Below, piece by piece: positions 23,034 to 34,685 of a DNA stretch of 64,000 nucleotides; position 1 is the first letter of the stretch; every line of letters starts with the position of its first letter. The position numbers and the translations under genes are program-made. Origin of the DNA: Paramecium pentaurelia. Taxonomy: Eukaryota; Ciliophora; Oligohymenophorea; Peniculida; Parameciidae. Where the stretch lies: assembly GCA_905183005.1 (NCBI GenBank), contig CAJJDO010000006.1, forward strand, positions 914,236 to 978,235, in the 5' to 3' direction. The notes below the pieces were generated by a model. The model saw only the letters and a list, made by a program, of their open reading frames with translations, was not told where the DNA came from and did no database searches.

Positions 23034-25924
23034 TCACTTTAACTTTTAGAAATAATCTCTAATTGATTTTTGTTTAAATTTATTATTATTTACTTTCTCT
23101 TAAGTTTCTGGAACTTCTAGTTTATGATTATCTTGATCCTCCACAGATTCTGTTTTGCTAGGTGTTTTAACATGATCATCTGTTTTTTTATTCTTTTCAT
23201 TTCCATCTAATTATATTTCTATTTGAATTTAATCTTAATCAAAAGTCTAGTTATTTAATTGAAATTAATTATCTCCAGAAAAATTTAATTCTTCTTAAAA
23301 GATTTTTTTTTCCTCAATATTTTATTCTTCAATTTGAAGTTTGTCATTTGGTTGAATTTTGAGATTGTCAATTTCAACATTTAATTCTTCCTTTAATTTA
23401 TTTTCTTGCAAATCCTTTATCCTTAATCTTCTTAACTCATCCAATTTACATTTATCTGCCAACTCTCTTTGTAATTTAAAAGAGGAATCTTTGAAAATTT
23501 TTGATTAGACATTAAGGATAGCTACTTTTTCATTTTAAGGTAAATCATCAACACATAAGAAACACTTGAATTCAATCTTAGAAGCTTCTTCAAATGGTAT
23601 TGTCATTTCTAAACAATCAAAATGAAACCATTCATCACATACTTCACAACATATCATGGGATCTCCATCTTTAAATTTACCTCTACATACACAATATAAG
23701 TTATCATCTCTTTAAAAAAATTCATCTCCTACTTATTCAATAACAATTTCTTTTTTTTATTCAGCTTTATTAGTCTTTTTATATTTTTTTAACATTAAGA
23801 TGTCTATAAGTTTAGCTTATTTTTTTTAAGGATTTATTTCTTACATATATTTACTAGCTCTTCTTCTTAATTTCTCATACATCTTATATGTGATATCTTT
23901 CTCATAATCTCTATATTTAAAATGTTTCCATAATTCATCAGTTGCAGTAATAGTACTCTTATAAAATTATGTAACTAATAAACCATTTGCATCTACTTTA
24001 TTTTAATAAACTTCTGGTAAATTTGTGAGTTTATACTATTTTTATGGTTTGAGCACAGGTCCTGAGATTGATTCAATAAGATATTATCCCTATTCTAATT
24101 TTAGATTAACTATAAGCTATTAATCAGAGATCTAATTGATAAAGTCCTTTAATTTATTTGCAAAATCTATTAAATCAAACTCATTTTCTGTATGTTCTTG
24201 ATCATCTTATTTTTATTTTTGATCTTTGTTTGCTTTTATTTTTTTTGGTTTTTAAACTGACTTTTTATGAACTTATCGACACTTCTCATAAGCTCTAAAG
24301 AATTCAATTATCTCTCTTTCATATAATCTGTGCTTTGATTCTAGAATTCTCTTAACTTTAAGGGGAACATGTTTTAAACAGAAGATCTAATAATCTGGTT
24401 TATTATTTATAACAGTTTGAGTCAAGAATATTCCAGATCTTCTAGCACATTCAACATGAAAAGAAGTAGAGCAGCTACCTCTGGCACATTATATACACAT
24501 TCCTGCTTTTTTTATATTACATATGCTGCAATTAAGTGCAAATCTTTTAGCATTAATATTATCTACTCCTCTCAATATATCTTATTTTTCATCTAAAAAA
24601 CATTCTGGAGACCAATAAAAACATGATAAATGAATCCAAACTTTTTATGGTTATGGTTCTTTAATTTCCTTATTATTCTCTAAATCACGAATATCTCTAT
24701 TTGGTAATTTCCCAAAATCATAATAAAGATCTTAATCATCATCAATTTATTAAACTTTATTTAATATAAATTTATACATAATTTAGACACAAAGTCATTC
24801 TTCATCATAGTTTCTCCTTAAGATTCAAAATAAGTTTAATTTAAATTTTAAAAACATGATGCATCTATCTATGTAGCTTTCATAGCACCACCTATTTTAG
24901 GACACAAAGCACATCTTAAATATTGTCCATTTGGTCCAAATGTTTAACAAACATCACATATCCAATCTTCATTTGGTATTATATCAATTAAATAACATTT
25001 TTAATGTACAGATATATTGCATTTAGAACAAAAGACAATTAGGTTATCATCAGTATAATCTCCATCATTACAAACCTAACACAATGCATCATCTAAATTT
25101 GGCTATAAATGAATTCCTCCTCCTTATGTTTTTTTTCCAGTCTCTTACACTACTACATTCTATTCATCTGCTTAGATTTTCATTTCTGTTTTTTCTATAT
25201 ATTGCTTTTCAGTTTCTGTCAGTCCTGCAATATCCCTCAATAGATTATTTTACTAATCTGTTTTTAAATGCTATTTAATTGTGGGTACTAAATTAACTAA
25301 CTATTGCAAAGTTTCTTCATTTTATTTTGTTATATGTTCTAATTCAATTCTAATGATATTTATTGTTAGTACTCTTAATTTGTAATTAAATCATCTAAGT
25401 CTTTTTACCCTTAGTTTCTCATTTCTAAAATGAAGATATCATCATTCACATCATACCCTTTTTTATTTTTCTATCTTTTACAATCACTAATTAAATATAT
25501 AGATATTTACTCTTATATTTAAGTCCCAATTATTGTTTCATTTTTCTTCAATATTTTCTCAATTTCATGCAGACATTATTAGAGATACTCTTGATCGCAA
25601 TTGAAATAGAGTGCTGCAATCATAAATTAGAGTGTAGATGCTTGCAAAAATTGAACTTGATATAAGAAAATGAGTACTTGGATAAATAACTTTGGAGTTA
25701 TTTGTATTTTCTATATCAGTCCAATCAAAATCTCCCATTTTTCTTAGTGTATGCAAATAATTTTGATATTTTTTTGTGACTTTCTATTATACCTCAATTA
25801 AAGAATTTTCTTCACTTTCATCTTGTAAATTCGCTTTAACTAATTGCTTGCGAACTCTTGTTTATTTTCTTCTTTTCATACAAGGATCGATGTTGTACAT
25901 TTTCCTAACAAACTTATGAGCCAT
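23034..25924 (-). CDS. PHD / extended PHD / PHD chromatin reader
   Basis: About 940 aa after introns of 22 nt (25656-25677), 23 nt (25350-25372) and 23 nt (24755-24777). Basic N-terminus. PHD1 near residue 267 (CQVCNDGDYTDDNLIVFCSKC, with HQKCYLI and WICDVC). It runs into an extended PHD: RCALCPKIGGAMK, VWIHLSCFYWSPE, NCSICNIKKAGMCIQC, STSFHVECARRSG, FCLKHVP, the arrangement of BRPF/JADE scaffold subunits of MYST acetyltransferase complexes. A third PHD lies near 722-772 (YCVCRGKFKDGDPMICC, CDEWFHFDCL, CFLCVDD), of the kind that binds H3K4me3, with the aromatic Trp present. The last ~150 residues are acidic coiled coil. Predicted nuclear histone reader; no catalytic domain. Converges with the 69-aa gene, 11 bp apart. 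Confidence 0.85.
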
Positions 25925-26400
25925 TCATTGTACCTCTAGAAAGCGCCAAAAACTTCTTTAAAATAAAATAATAATTAGCTATGAGCAGTTGTCAAGAATC
26001 AAAACTTAATCCAAATATTACGAAGCTAAAATAACATGAACATACAAAAATTATCTACAATAATTAGGTATTTTGAAATTAAGATATTTCAAATAATGGG
26101 TCTTTTTAATACTAAATACTCTCATATTGATTAAAGATTACCTATTTATCACTAAAATCAATTTTTATTTTAGCTTCAGATTATTTATAATTAAAAACTA
26201 ATAGAAAACATAATAAAACATTTATAGTTAATCATTATCATACTTCAAAATCAAAAGTTCATATGAAGATTCATATTTATAAATTCTTATATTCAAAAAT
26301 TTATACAATCTTAATACAAATCTAGTTAAAAATATTATTTGCATTTTTTATAATAAAAAAATAATTTGAATTGAAATTGTCACAAACAACATATCAATTC
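25925..26400. other. Intergenic
   Basis: 476 bp between two minus-strand genes; upstream region of the PHD gene. No feature seen. Confidence 0.5.
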
Positions 26401-27668
26401 TCATTCTACAACCATGTTTTATTCTGTACCCTCTTAGTTTTAAATTTCTGATGAAAATTTTGGTAAATAGAACATAAGAATAAACTTTCCAATTTGAATT
26501 GAAGATCTATGCTTCAAAATAACAGGATTATCCTTTGAGGTTATTGTTACAGAATCTACATATATTGGTTTTTTGTTGCTTAAACATCTTATTTCAAAAC
26601 TAAATCTCATAATTTATATTTACAATTCTTTATCCATATTGTAAGAGATGACAGCATGTTATTTTGAAATCTTTTATCCTAGATCTAAAGCTAAGTCTAC
26701 ATCCCATTCATATTTGCTATTCTTAGTCTGATTGGCTCTTCCGATAATTATTGCTAGTTTTTTTATATAGTAAGTTATATGTTTCCCTTTTAACAATGCA
26801 TATGCTGCTGTAGGAAAGTTAACCAAAGGCAATTTCACTTCATTATCTTAAACTTAAAATTCTACTAAATCTCTAAATAAATTCGAAAAATAAGTGGATT
26901 CCTTCTCGAAATTTAACTTCACTTTACTTGTTAATTATTCTTTCAACTTATTAGTTGCTATTTCATACTTGAAGCGAATACGGATTTAATTGTTCAACCA
27001 TAAATTAATGTAGAATGTCAGGTCCTATCCATAGATATGTTTCATAAGCATCGGCTGGACTTCTCCTATGAATTATAACAATATATACTTACTTATCTAA
27101 AAGGTTCAAACTTGTCATTATACTAGCCATTTCATTAATAATTAGAGCACTACTTTGTTCTTTAGCAGTTAATTGTAATTGCTCAACTAATTTTTCAATT
27201 GTATCTCTAGCAATCATTCGACCTAGTTAATAATAAAAATCTAACCTTGATTACTAAAAATTTATGTAATAATCTCTTAATAAAATAATCCAAAGTAGAC
27301 ACTTTATCTAATTGAATATTTTTTATTTTCAATAATGTAATCTTCTGAAAAAAGCCAATGCTCTCTATCATATTAAGTTCTTGTTAATGCAATTTCTACA
27401 CCCTCCAAAATTCTAGCAGTCATTCCTTTCAAACCAGAATAAATAAATCTTTTTTTAGATATCCTAGTAATAAATCCTAAACCTTCAAATATGAATAGAA
27501 GCTCAATTAGCTTTTTAATATCAGGCAACACTAAATCTCTGCAGGTAAGAATAACCTAATTATTCAATAATAATATACTTTATAACCATCTATAATCTAA
27601 CCTTTAAAATCTGAGAGTATTTTAAGCATTCTTTTTGCTTACGCTCCTAATTTTTCTCGGGTTTACAT
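26401..27668 (-). CDS. FHA-domain protein, 395 aa
   Basis: Introns of 23 nt (27556-27578), 23 nt (27223-27245) and 34 nt (27055-27088) restore one frame; the last is longer than usual and its borders are the weakest call. The N-terminal 200 residues are helical and hydrophobic/basic without a known motif (LPDIKKLIELLFIFEGLGF, AKEQSSALIINEMAS). The C-terminal ~110 residues resemble an FHA domain: KKLAIIIGRANQTKNSKYEW (the G-R of the first loop), then QKISKQHAVISYN (the S-x-x-H motif), a further beta core and the end strand SSIQIGKFILMFYLP. FHA domains bind phosphothreonine, so a phospho-dependent adaptor in signalling or DNA repair is likely. Partner unknown. Confidence 0.65.
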
Positions 27669-27833
27669 TTTAATATATAATTATTATTACAAATTAAATA
27701 ATAATAAAATTTGTTAATAATTCCTACTTTTAATTAACCAAAAGTATAAATATCTAGATATAAGTTTTTATTCAAGATATTCATGGCAATTAAGTATAAT
27801 TATTAATGTACATGTTATGATAATTTTATAAAT

Positions 27834-29471
27834 TCATTCTACTGAATCAAAAGACTGAATTTACAATTTTGAGCTTGGATTAGATTGCTATGCTAGAATA
27901 AATTTTGATAATAATTTCTTAATCTCTTCGATTTATTATGCTTTTAATCCATAATATGGTGCTAAATCCGAAGTGAAAGTGTTTATAATTTAAACAGGAA
28001 TTTTGGCTTAAACCATCTATTAAACAGTATTTTAAAATTATTGAAATATGATCAATTATCTATCAGAGTCTTCTACTCCTTCACATGTTTGATTTACCTG
28101 CCAGAATATTAACCATTCCCAATAATCAGTTTTTTTTGAGAAAATAGGATTTTAACACAAAATCTAAAATAATGAAATTACCTCTTCTTATTATGAGTAA
28201 ATAAATGTAGATAGTTTTTGAATCTTATGTATATTAGGACCTTCTTTAGGAATGAAATCCAATAATTTATTAAATAATGATTATATCATTTAAAGATTAC
28301 GTTTTCCAATAGATACTGGAGCTCTACCATAAACAGTAATATTACTTGATAAGTTGAGACAAAGAGTGTAAAATTGTATAAGCAGTATTCTGATTTATAC
28401 TTTATTCAATAGAATTAATTAATTTTTCTGATAAATCTTGTTTATTTTATAAAGTAGTTGAAAATTCTTCTATTTTCTATTTTTATTCTTGTAATAAAGT
28501 TTCCTCCTATTATTATTATTCTTAATCTTATAGATTTTTCTCATCTTAACCAACAAAATTAAATTTATGAAGATAATTATTTACAATTTTTGTTGAAAAT
28601 GTTTAAAATTGTTCAACTTTTGCAGGTGCATAGGCTTCGTCTGTAAACTTAAAAACTGTATTAATTTTTGTAAAGTCAACTTTATCTAAATATTTGATAA
28701 CTTAATCTAAATCATATTACCTAAAGTTATATTATATAAATACCTGTTTCTTAAAGCAGATACTTCAGCCAGTGCAATTTTTTGAAATAATTATCTTATG
28801 CATTCAGCTACATTTGATTCAAGCTCTTTAATCTAATTGACAAACAATTCCATTTCAGGTAAGATTTCATTATATTATTAATTAAATTTTTCTACAGCTA
28901 TTTTATAATTTCCAAATGTATTCTCTTTATTTTTCATAAGATCTTAGATTGTTTTCATGTGGCCCAACTTTTAATCGACATTATTATTAACTAATTCAAT
29001 TGTCAAAACATTTCTTTCAAATACTTTTGTAATCGAAACATAAAAGGATTAGCTTTAAACCAATTTTTATTATGCTAACTTTAATTTATTTATAGATCTA
29101 AGTTATACTAATTTTACTTCTCTTTTTTGTCATGTAAATTGAGGAATTATTGTTAATAATTATTTATATTTTTTGAGAATTCTTCTCTAGCATTTTTCAT
29201 ATCTGTTATCAGTTATTCTTAAGCTTGATATTTATTTGAACAGTTAGTAATTATATACTAAAACACTTCATCATATTTATGATCCTCATATTTATCTATG
29301 ACTGATTTTAATTTTTATTGGTAATATACTTCCAATTGCACTTTAAAATCAATTGTCTAATTAAATAGGATTGTATACATTAAATGCTCTTTAAGACAAA
29401 TCAATCCTTTGTTTTAGATTCATATAAGCCAAATGATATTAAATAGCTAATTATTTATAATCTTTGCTCAT
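27834..29471 (-). CDS. Long helical protein, possibly BAR-like
   Basis: 516 aa after four introns: 22 nt (29357-29378), 20 nt (29098-29117), 23 nt (28721-28743), 22 nt (28324-28345). The first ~270 residues are long amphipathic helices (MSKDYKQLAIQYHLAYMNLK, YQQKLKSVIDKYEDHKYDE, KLGHMKTIQDLMKNKE) spaced like a BAR or F-BAR module, followed by a Gln/Glu-rich linker and a second helical block (NLQMIQSLFNKLLDFIPKEG, TDYWEWLIFWQ). No SH3 or enzymatic domain. If the BAR comparison holds it would bend or tether membranes; this is a guess from helix pattern only. The gene is divergent from the pseudokinase gene (482-bp gap). Confidence 0.6.
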
Positions 29472-29953
29472 TTTCTATATTTATTTATTTAATAATTATT
29501 GAATTAATAACGATTGAGAAGTACTAAATTTTAATCTGATTTAAAGTTTGAAATAAAATGTTCAACAAAGAAAGTATACCATAACAAACAAAAAGTGGAA
29601 GAAAGCATTTAGAAGAAAACTAAAGCTATATACAATAAAAATAATATGAGAATAATCATTGAACTAAAAAACCAAAGAATCTTCTTAATTTAAGACAATA
29701 ATGTTGTTCCCTGATAAAAAATATTACTAAATATGATAATGTAATTGAACGTAAACCTTCAATTAGAATATTTCAATAGCAAGTACAAATTAAAATTTTC
29801 GACTATGTGATAAATTATCTTTAATATCAAAGAGTTCAATCCACATCGAAACAATTCTGCTAATATTTATTCTATAATGATAGTGTAAAATATGAAAAAA
29901 TATTTTGAATTTTTTATATTTTTCACTACAATTTATTAAAAAAAACAAAATTT
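29472..29953. other. Divergent promoter region
   Basis: 482 bp between two divergent genes. A few short A-rich stretches; no frame or repeat. Confidence 0.5.
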
Positions 29954-31383
29954 ATGGATTGTTTTAATTTAGTGCTTTTGGAGAAGTTATTTAACAAATA
30001 TACAAAAAATGGTTGCATAGATGATCTCAAATAATGGCATGGGTTCTTAGAATTTTTATATGTGAATCAATTATTTGATCCCAACGATATGCTTAAGATT
30101 AAAGATAGCGTTATTTATTTCCCCTTAGTGTTTGAGAATCTTATGAAAATCTTTGCAAATGCAAATATTGTACCTGCATTGTAAGAAATGTCTAGAGAAT
30201 TAGACAAACTTTATAATTAAGTCAATGATTGTAGGACAACATTAAAAAACTGGAATTATCAAACTTTTTCAGTTGAGGACATGAAATACACAACTAAAAC
30301 ATATGAAGAAATAGAGAAAGAATTTCAAGACTTTAAGAATGAATTCGATGATTTTGCAGCAGATGTGATTATTGTAAACTAACCTATACAATCCCTAAAA
30401 AGTGTTGTGAAGTCTTTTCCAATAATTGAATCTGTATTGTATGACTGTTATCCAAGAATCCTTAGGAGTATTTAAGTAGTAATCGAGATAAGATAGACCG
30501 AGAATATGCTAAAATCAGAGTGAAATCTGTTTAATACCGGAACTAAGCAATTAAAATATTGAAATAAGGATAAATAAAAGTTTAGGTTGGTTACGATCAT
30601 ATGAATGATGCTCCTGTTGAAGTATGGTTAATACCAAAGTAATATTTAAATTTTAGGTTAGATGTATGTGGAGATAACAAGAATAATGTGAATTATTGAA
30701 CACATTTGAAGCTCATCATGAATTGATTTTATCTTAATTTTTTCCTAAGTATTTGGGATAAGATTTGTTATCAGATGAAAATAACTTTTAGCATTTTATG
30801 GAATTGAAGAGAGGACATACATTAAAATATTTACTTAAGTAATCTAAAAAACCACTGACTCCTGATTACTTATTTTTTAGAACTACTATGAGATAAGTTT
30901 TTGGAGGTTTATATGATATTTTAAGAATGACCAGATATTATCCTGTTTTACCAATAACACTAGCAAACATCTAAGTTGGAAACGATGGAGTCTAAATTTA
31001 TTTACGTAATGTCAGATTTACAGAATTGAGAGAGGATGATTAACACTTAGAAGCAACTTTATTGGAGAACTTTGCCTAAATTATAATGTCCACCTTAGGA
31101 AGTAAATTAATAATATTATTATTATATAGTGAAAAGGTCTGATGTTGGAAAATTGGGGAAATATTTGGATTGGAAAAATCTATTGCAAGGTTTGTTTAAT
31201 GCTGAAGAAGATCATTAGCTTTATAAAAGTATTTGATTATATAACTTCACTATTATAGAAGGCGTTATTTAGGAAAGATTAACCTTTTGTTAATTACTTA
31301 ATCACGATTTATTTGATGATGAATTATTGAGTAACTTTGAAGTGAGTGAAGTTGTTTAAAGTTATCATGATTGGATTTCATGA
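29954..31383 (+). CDS. Probable pseudokinase, 437 aa
   Basis: Introns of 23 nt (30434-30456), 35 nt (30622-30656), 28 nt (31102-31129) and 30 nt (31229-31258) give one frame. The N-terminal ~170 residues are helical. From residue ~190 the order of segments looks like a protein kinase: a beta-rich part with DAPVEVRCMWRQQEQCE, a hinge-like FMELKRGHTLKYLLKQ, an alphaE-like FFRTTMRQVFGGLYDILR, a catalytic-loop position reading YYPVLPITLANIQVGNDG, a strand VQIYLRNVRF, and a subdomain XI-like RLTFCQLLNHDLFDD. The HRD Asp, the DFG motif and a clear VAIK Lys are all missing, so catalysis is unlikely. It may act as a scaffold or allosteric partner. Kinase assignment is by layout and would need profile comparison. 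Confidence 0.55.
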
Positions 31384-31759
31384 ATTATTCAATTTTATTT
31401 AAAGTAATTTTTTTTTAAAGTATATTTTAATATATCACATTACTAATAAAGATGAGATTGATATATTATTTGTTTTAATAAATTATAAATTTTTATGGAA
31501 TAGAAAATGGAAAATAGGTTGATTAAGCTTAAATAAAATAAAATTTTATACTGAATCTAATTACTTAATTTTAAATTCTTAGGTCTATCTATATACTTTA
31601 AAATTAATTATTGATATTAAATTACATTAATAAAGTAGTACAAACAGAAGTGAATTATTTCTTTTTATAGACAGATAGTTTTAGGTTAGTTGATATTATT
31701 TCAATTTTGATTATTGTTTTAATTAGAATAATAAAATTACTATTCATTTATATTGCAAA
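31384..31759. other. Intergenic
   Basis: 376 bp between two plus-strand genes; AT-rich, nothing recognised. Confidence 0.5.
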
Positions 31760-33520
31760 ATGGGTTCTAAGCCTTCAAAAAAACCAGATCCCCCAAAATC
31801 TAACGAAGCCCAACTTGAAGATCAAATTCCAGTGTATAATAGACCTAAATCTCCAGATTATGGATAACAAGCTAAAATAGAGGCTGTTGGAATAAAACCT
31901 GATGATAATATCGATAGGTACTTAAGTTGTTTGATATAATTAAGGGAGGCAGCAAATAAGAGATAAGCCGAAAAGCAAAGAAATTCTAAAATGGAGGGTT
32001 AATAGAAAATATAACTTCCATAAAAAAAAATAGAATAACCAAAAAAATAATCTTAGAAATTTGTTATTAAATCAAGTTAGTAAAATAATAACAGTTTGGA
32101 TTTATCATATGATCAATTTGTAAATGGATTAAATCAAAATGATATTAAAGAATTGGAGAGACAATTAGAGAGTGATGAATTATCTCCAATCAATAAAACA
32201 AATACTGAATGTATGTGTAAAATATTATCAGAGCTTAAAAATAGGCACTTGATGAGTAGAAAATTAAGGTAGCTGAATAAAAAATATGGAAATTAAAATA
32301 AAAAATAAAGAGATCTTTTGATTGGCCTGCTTAAGGTTAAGTTTATATGGTTTCGGTTACCTTTAAATATAACTATTAATATAAAACTTAAAAGTTAGCA
32401 GTGACATAACCTTTTGATAATTATGTAAACTCAATTTTATCTTGGAAAAATAATGCATAATTGGGTGTATTCGAATTTAAATTAAGAGATGTAGATATCT
32501 ATAATACAGAAACAGGGGATGTACAATAACTTAAATTTAATGAAGTGGAATTTATGGTTGATTATAATGGAGTTTTTGTAATTAAATAATTTATTTTAGA
32601 TTGGAGTTAAACATGAAAGTGATTTTATTAAGAAACTTTCATAATAGAAAAGATATTATGAAAAAGAATAAATAAAGGAAAAAATGGATAGGGATTAATT
32701 ACTTAATAATTAATTGAGTAATCTAGAAAGATTAGCTAATAATAAATTACAAGTCAAATAATCAACTAAGCAAAAGAAATAAAAACCAGAGGCAATCATA
32801 TAGAAAACTGAAAAACAATTAGAATAATTTTGGACGAATGCATTTTAATGTTGGTACACTCTAAATGAAGACGAAGCTGAAAAAATCTTTTATGCAGGTT
32901 AAGAATGTATAGTTTTATAAAAGAAAGACGAGGATCCATAAAAAAAGTTAGAAACTTTTCTAATTAAGAAATTATAAGATCCAGAATTCTTTAAGTCTTG
33001 TTTAAATTCAGTTAAAACAATAAAGGATCCATTAAAAAAATGGGGAATGTTTAGTAATGAAGAAATATTAGAATATTTAGGTGGAGCAAAACATGTAAGA
33101 ATTTTAAATGCTTATTTAGAGTGTTGTATAAATATAAAAGAAAATAACTTTTCCAATTTTAGAAAAATATAAGATTATTGATGGTATACTTAATAATAGT
33201 GACTTAACTCCTTTGGTTGTCAAATGGAATTAATGTAGAAAAACAGTTATAGAACATGAGAGAGACTTATTTGTGGATATTGAATAAGAAAAAAAGTATA
33301 TTTTTATAAAGATTGTAGATTATTAACATTTATATGGGATAAACAATTAGATATTAAGATGAAATTAAGATCTGAAAATATATTTGTGGAAGAACTTAAT
33401 AAATTTAGAGATGAGTGTGAATTAGAATTAAAAGAAATGTTGTTCCAATTATCAACGATTCCTAATTTTCCAATGGAGAATAGACCTAAATATAAAGAAA
33501 AATATTTCTAAATTTTATGA
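31760..33520 (+). CDS. N-myristoylation-type protein with coiled coil, 542 aa
   Basis: Begins MGSKPSKKPDPPKS, a good N-myristoylation context with a basic patch. Five introns are needed: 27 nt (31918-31944), 23 nt (32211-32233), 22 nt (32578-32599), 37 nt (33126-33162), 23 nt (33296-33318). A Gln/Lys-rich segment leads to a coiled coil (DIKELERQLESDELSP, ALDEQKIKVAEQKIWKLK), then a ~110-residue beta-rich module (VYMVSVTFKYNYQYKTQ, NNAQLGVFEFKLRDVDIYN, NEVEFMVDYNG), and a C-terminal helical half containing EKIFYAGQECIVLQ and CELELKEMLFQLST. I do not recognise the family. Likely attached to the inner face of a membrane (plasma, alveolar or ciliary). Its TGA (33518-33520) abuts the stop of the opposite gene. 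Confidence 0.65.
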
Positions 33521-34093
33521 TCATTGAAATGAGGGTGGTTATAACTCAAGAACTCTAAAAATATTCATAAAATGTATTTGCTGAGTAGGGTTGAGTGAGC
33601 AGTATAATTCTGCAAATTCATTCTCATCTACTAACTTATGCATAGCCCATTTCTTCAAATAGTTTATAATCTTAAGTTTGTTTTGCATCTTATCTATGTC
33701 TTTTCTCAACTTACGAATTAATGTACTTTTGTTTTTTTCACAAAATCCAAGAGTATAATTAGTTATCACTTTAGGTTTAATAATTTAATGCCTTGTAGTG
33801 TGACTTTCTTAATTGAGAACTTTCTCATAAGGAACTCTAACTTTTTCACCACTTCTTGCTAAGATATCCAATAATGGTTGATACTCGGTTATTAATTAAT
33901 CGAATCCATCTTATAAAAAGATATGCCTCTTTCTTTCACAATATATGTATTATTACTTGCATTCAACTTAAGTACAACGACCTATGAAATTGAAGATGGG
34001 ACAAACATAAGAAAATGAGCTTAACTCATCCTTTATAGTCTTGTGCACTCTCTCATCTCTATTAGTGTCACTCTAAGTTGTTAAGAAATTCAT
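33521..34093 (-). CDS. 190-aa protein with Cys cluster
   Basis: Single exon from ATG 34093 (MNFLTTQSDTNRDERVHKTI) to TGA 33521-33523. Near residue 35 it has C-x8-C-x4-C-x6-C (VCPIFNFIGRCTQVECKQQ then YIYC) followed by H, which could be a zinc-binding knuckle; a helical C-terminal half follows (KNKSTLIRKLRKDIDKMQNK, KKWAMHKLVDENEFAELY). No family recognised. It has slightly less AT-biased codons (several CGT, GTG, CTC) than the neighbours. There is no base between its stop and the stop of the convergent gene. Confidence 0.6.
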
Positions 34094-34685
34094 ACAAGTG
34101 AACGCAATGAGGATTCGCTATCTATGCCTTCTAATTTATCGTTTTTTTAGGCAAAGATCTCTCCCTCCTCAAATTATAAGTCCATATATTGTATATTTAA
34201 TTTTGATGAAAAGTCATAACATAATAACCTTTAAAGAGATCTTTATACTCAGAGGATAATTAGAATGATAACTATTTTTTCTAAGTTTACATATAAGTAT
34301 TTCTCCCATAACTAAATATAAGAGGTCATTGTACTAAGAAAAAAAATTGGAATAAAAAGAGTTTTATTAATAAATCTATTAATTAGAAGTGAATATTTAT
34401 AAATATTATAATATTTGGCATTATTCTTCAGTTATTAGATAATTACTAACTTATTTGTTAATTGATTTTATAATATATCAATTATTTTTTAAGAAATGAT
34501 ATGCATAACTTAGTAATTTATATTACAAATAATTAATTTATGTTAAAAATTGTAGATAAGTTTAAAGAATTGGTTTCATAAGAGTTGTGGATAAAGTTCT
34601 TTAATTAGATTAATGGTAGATTGATGCTTAAATTAATAATGCTTAAGTCAGTTGTTTGTAAGCTTAACAACCCTATAAAGTCGTA
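34094..34685. other. Divergent intergenic region, possible missed 5' exon
   Basis: About 590 bp. In the last ~190 bp the frame of the downstream gene remains open with protein-like content (for example INNAQVSCLQAQQPYKVV just before 34686), but I find no in-frame ATG, so part of the next gene's 5' end may lie here behind an intron I could not place. Confidence 0.45.

Noticed and set aside
25565..25756. Separate minus-strand 63-codon gene
   Set aside because: It is the unspliced reading across the first intron of the PHD gene; with the 22-nt intron the frame joins smoothly to the rest.
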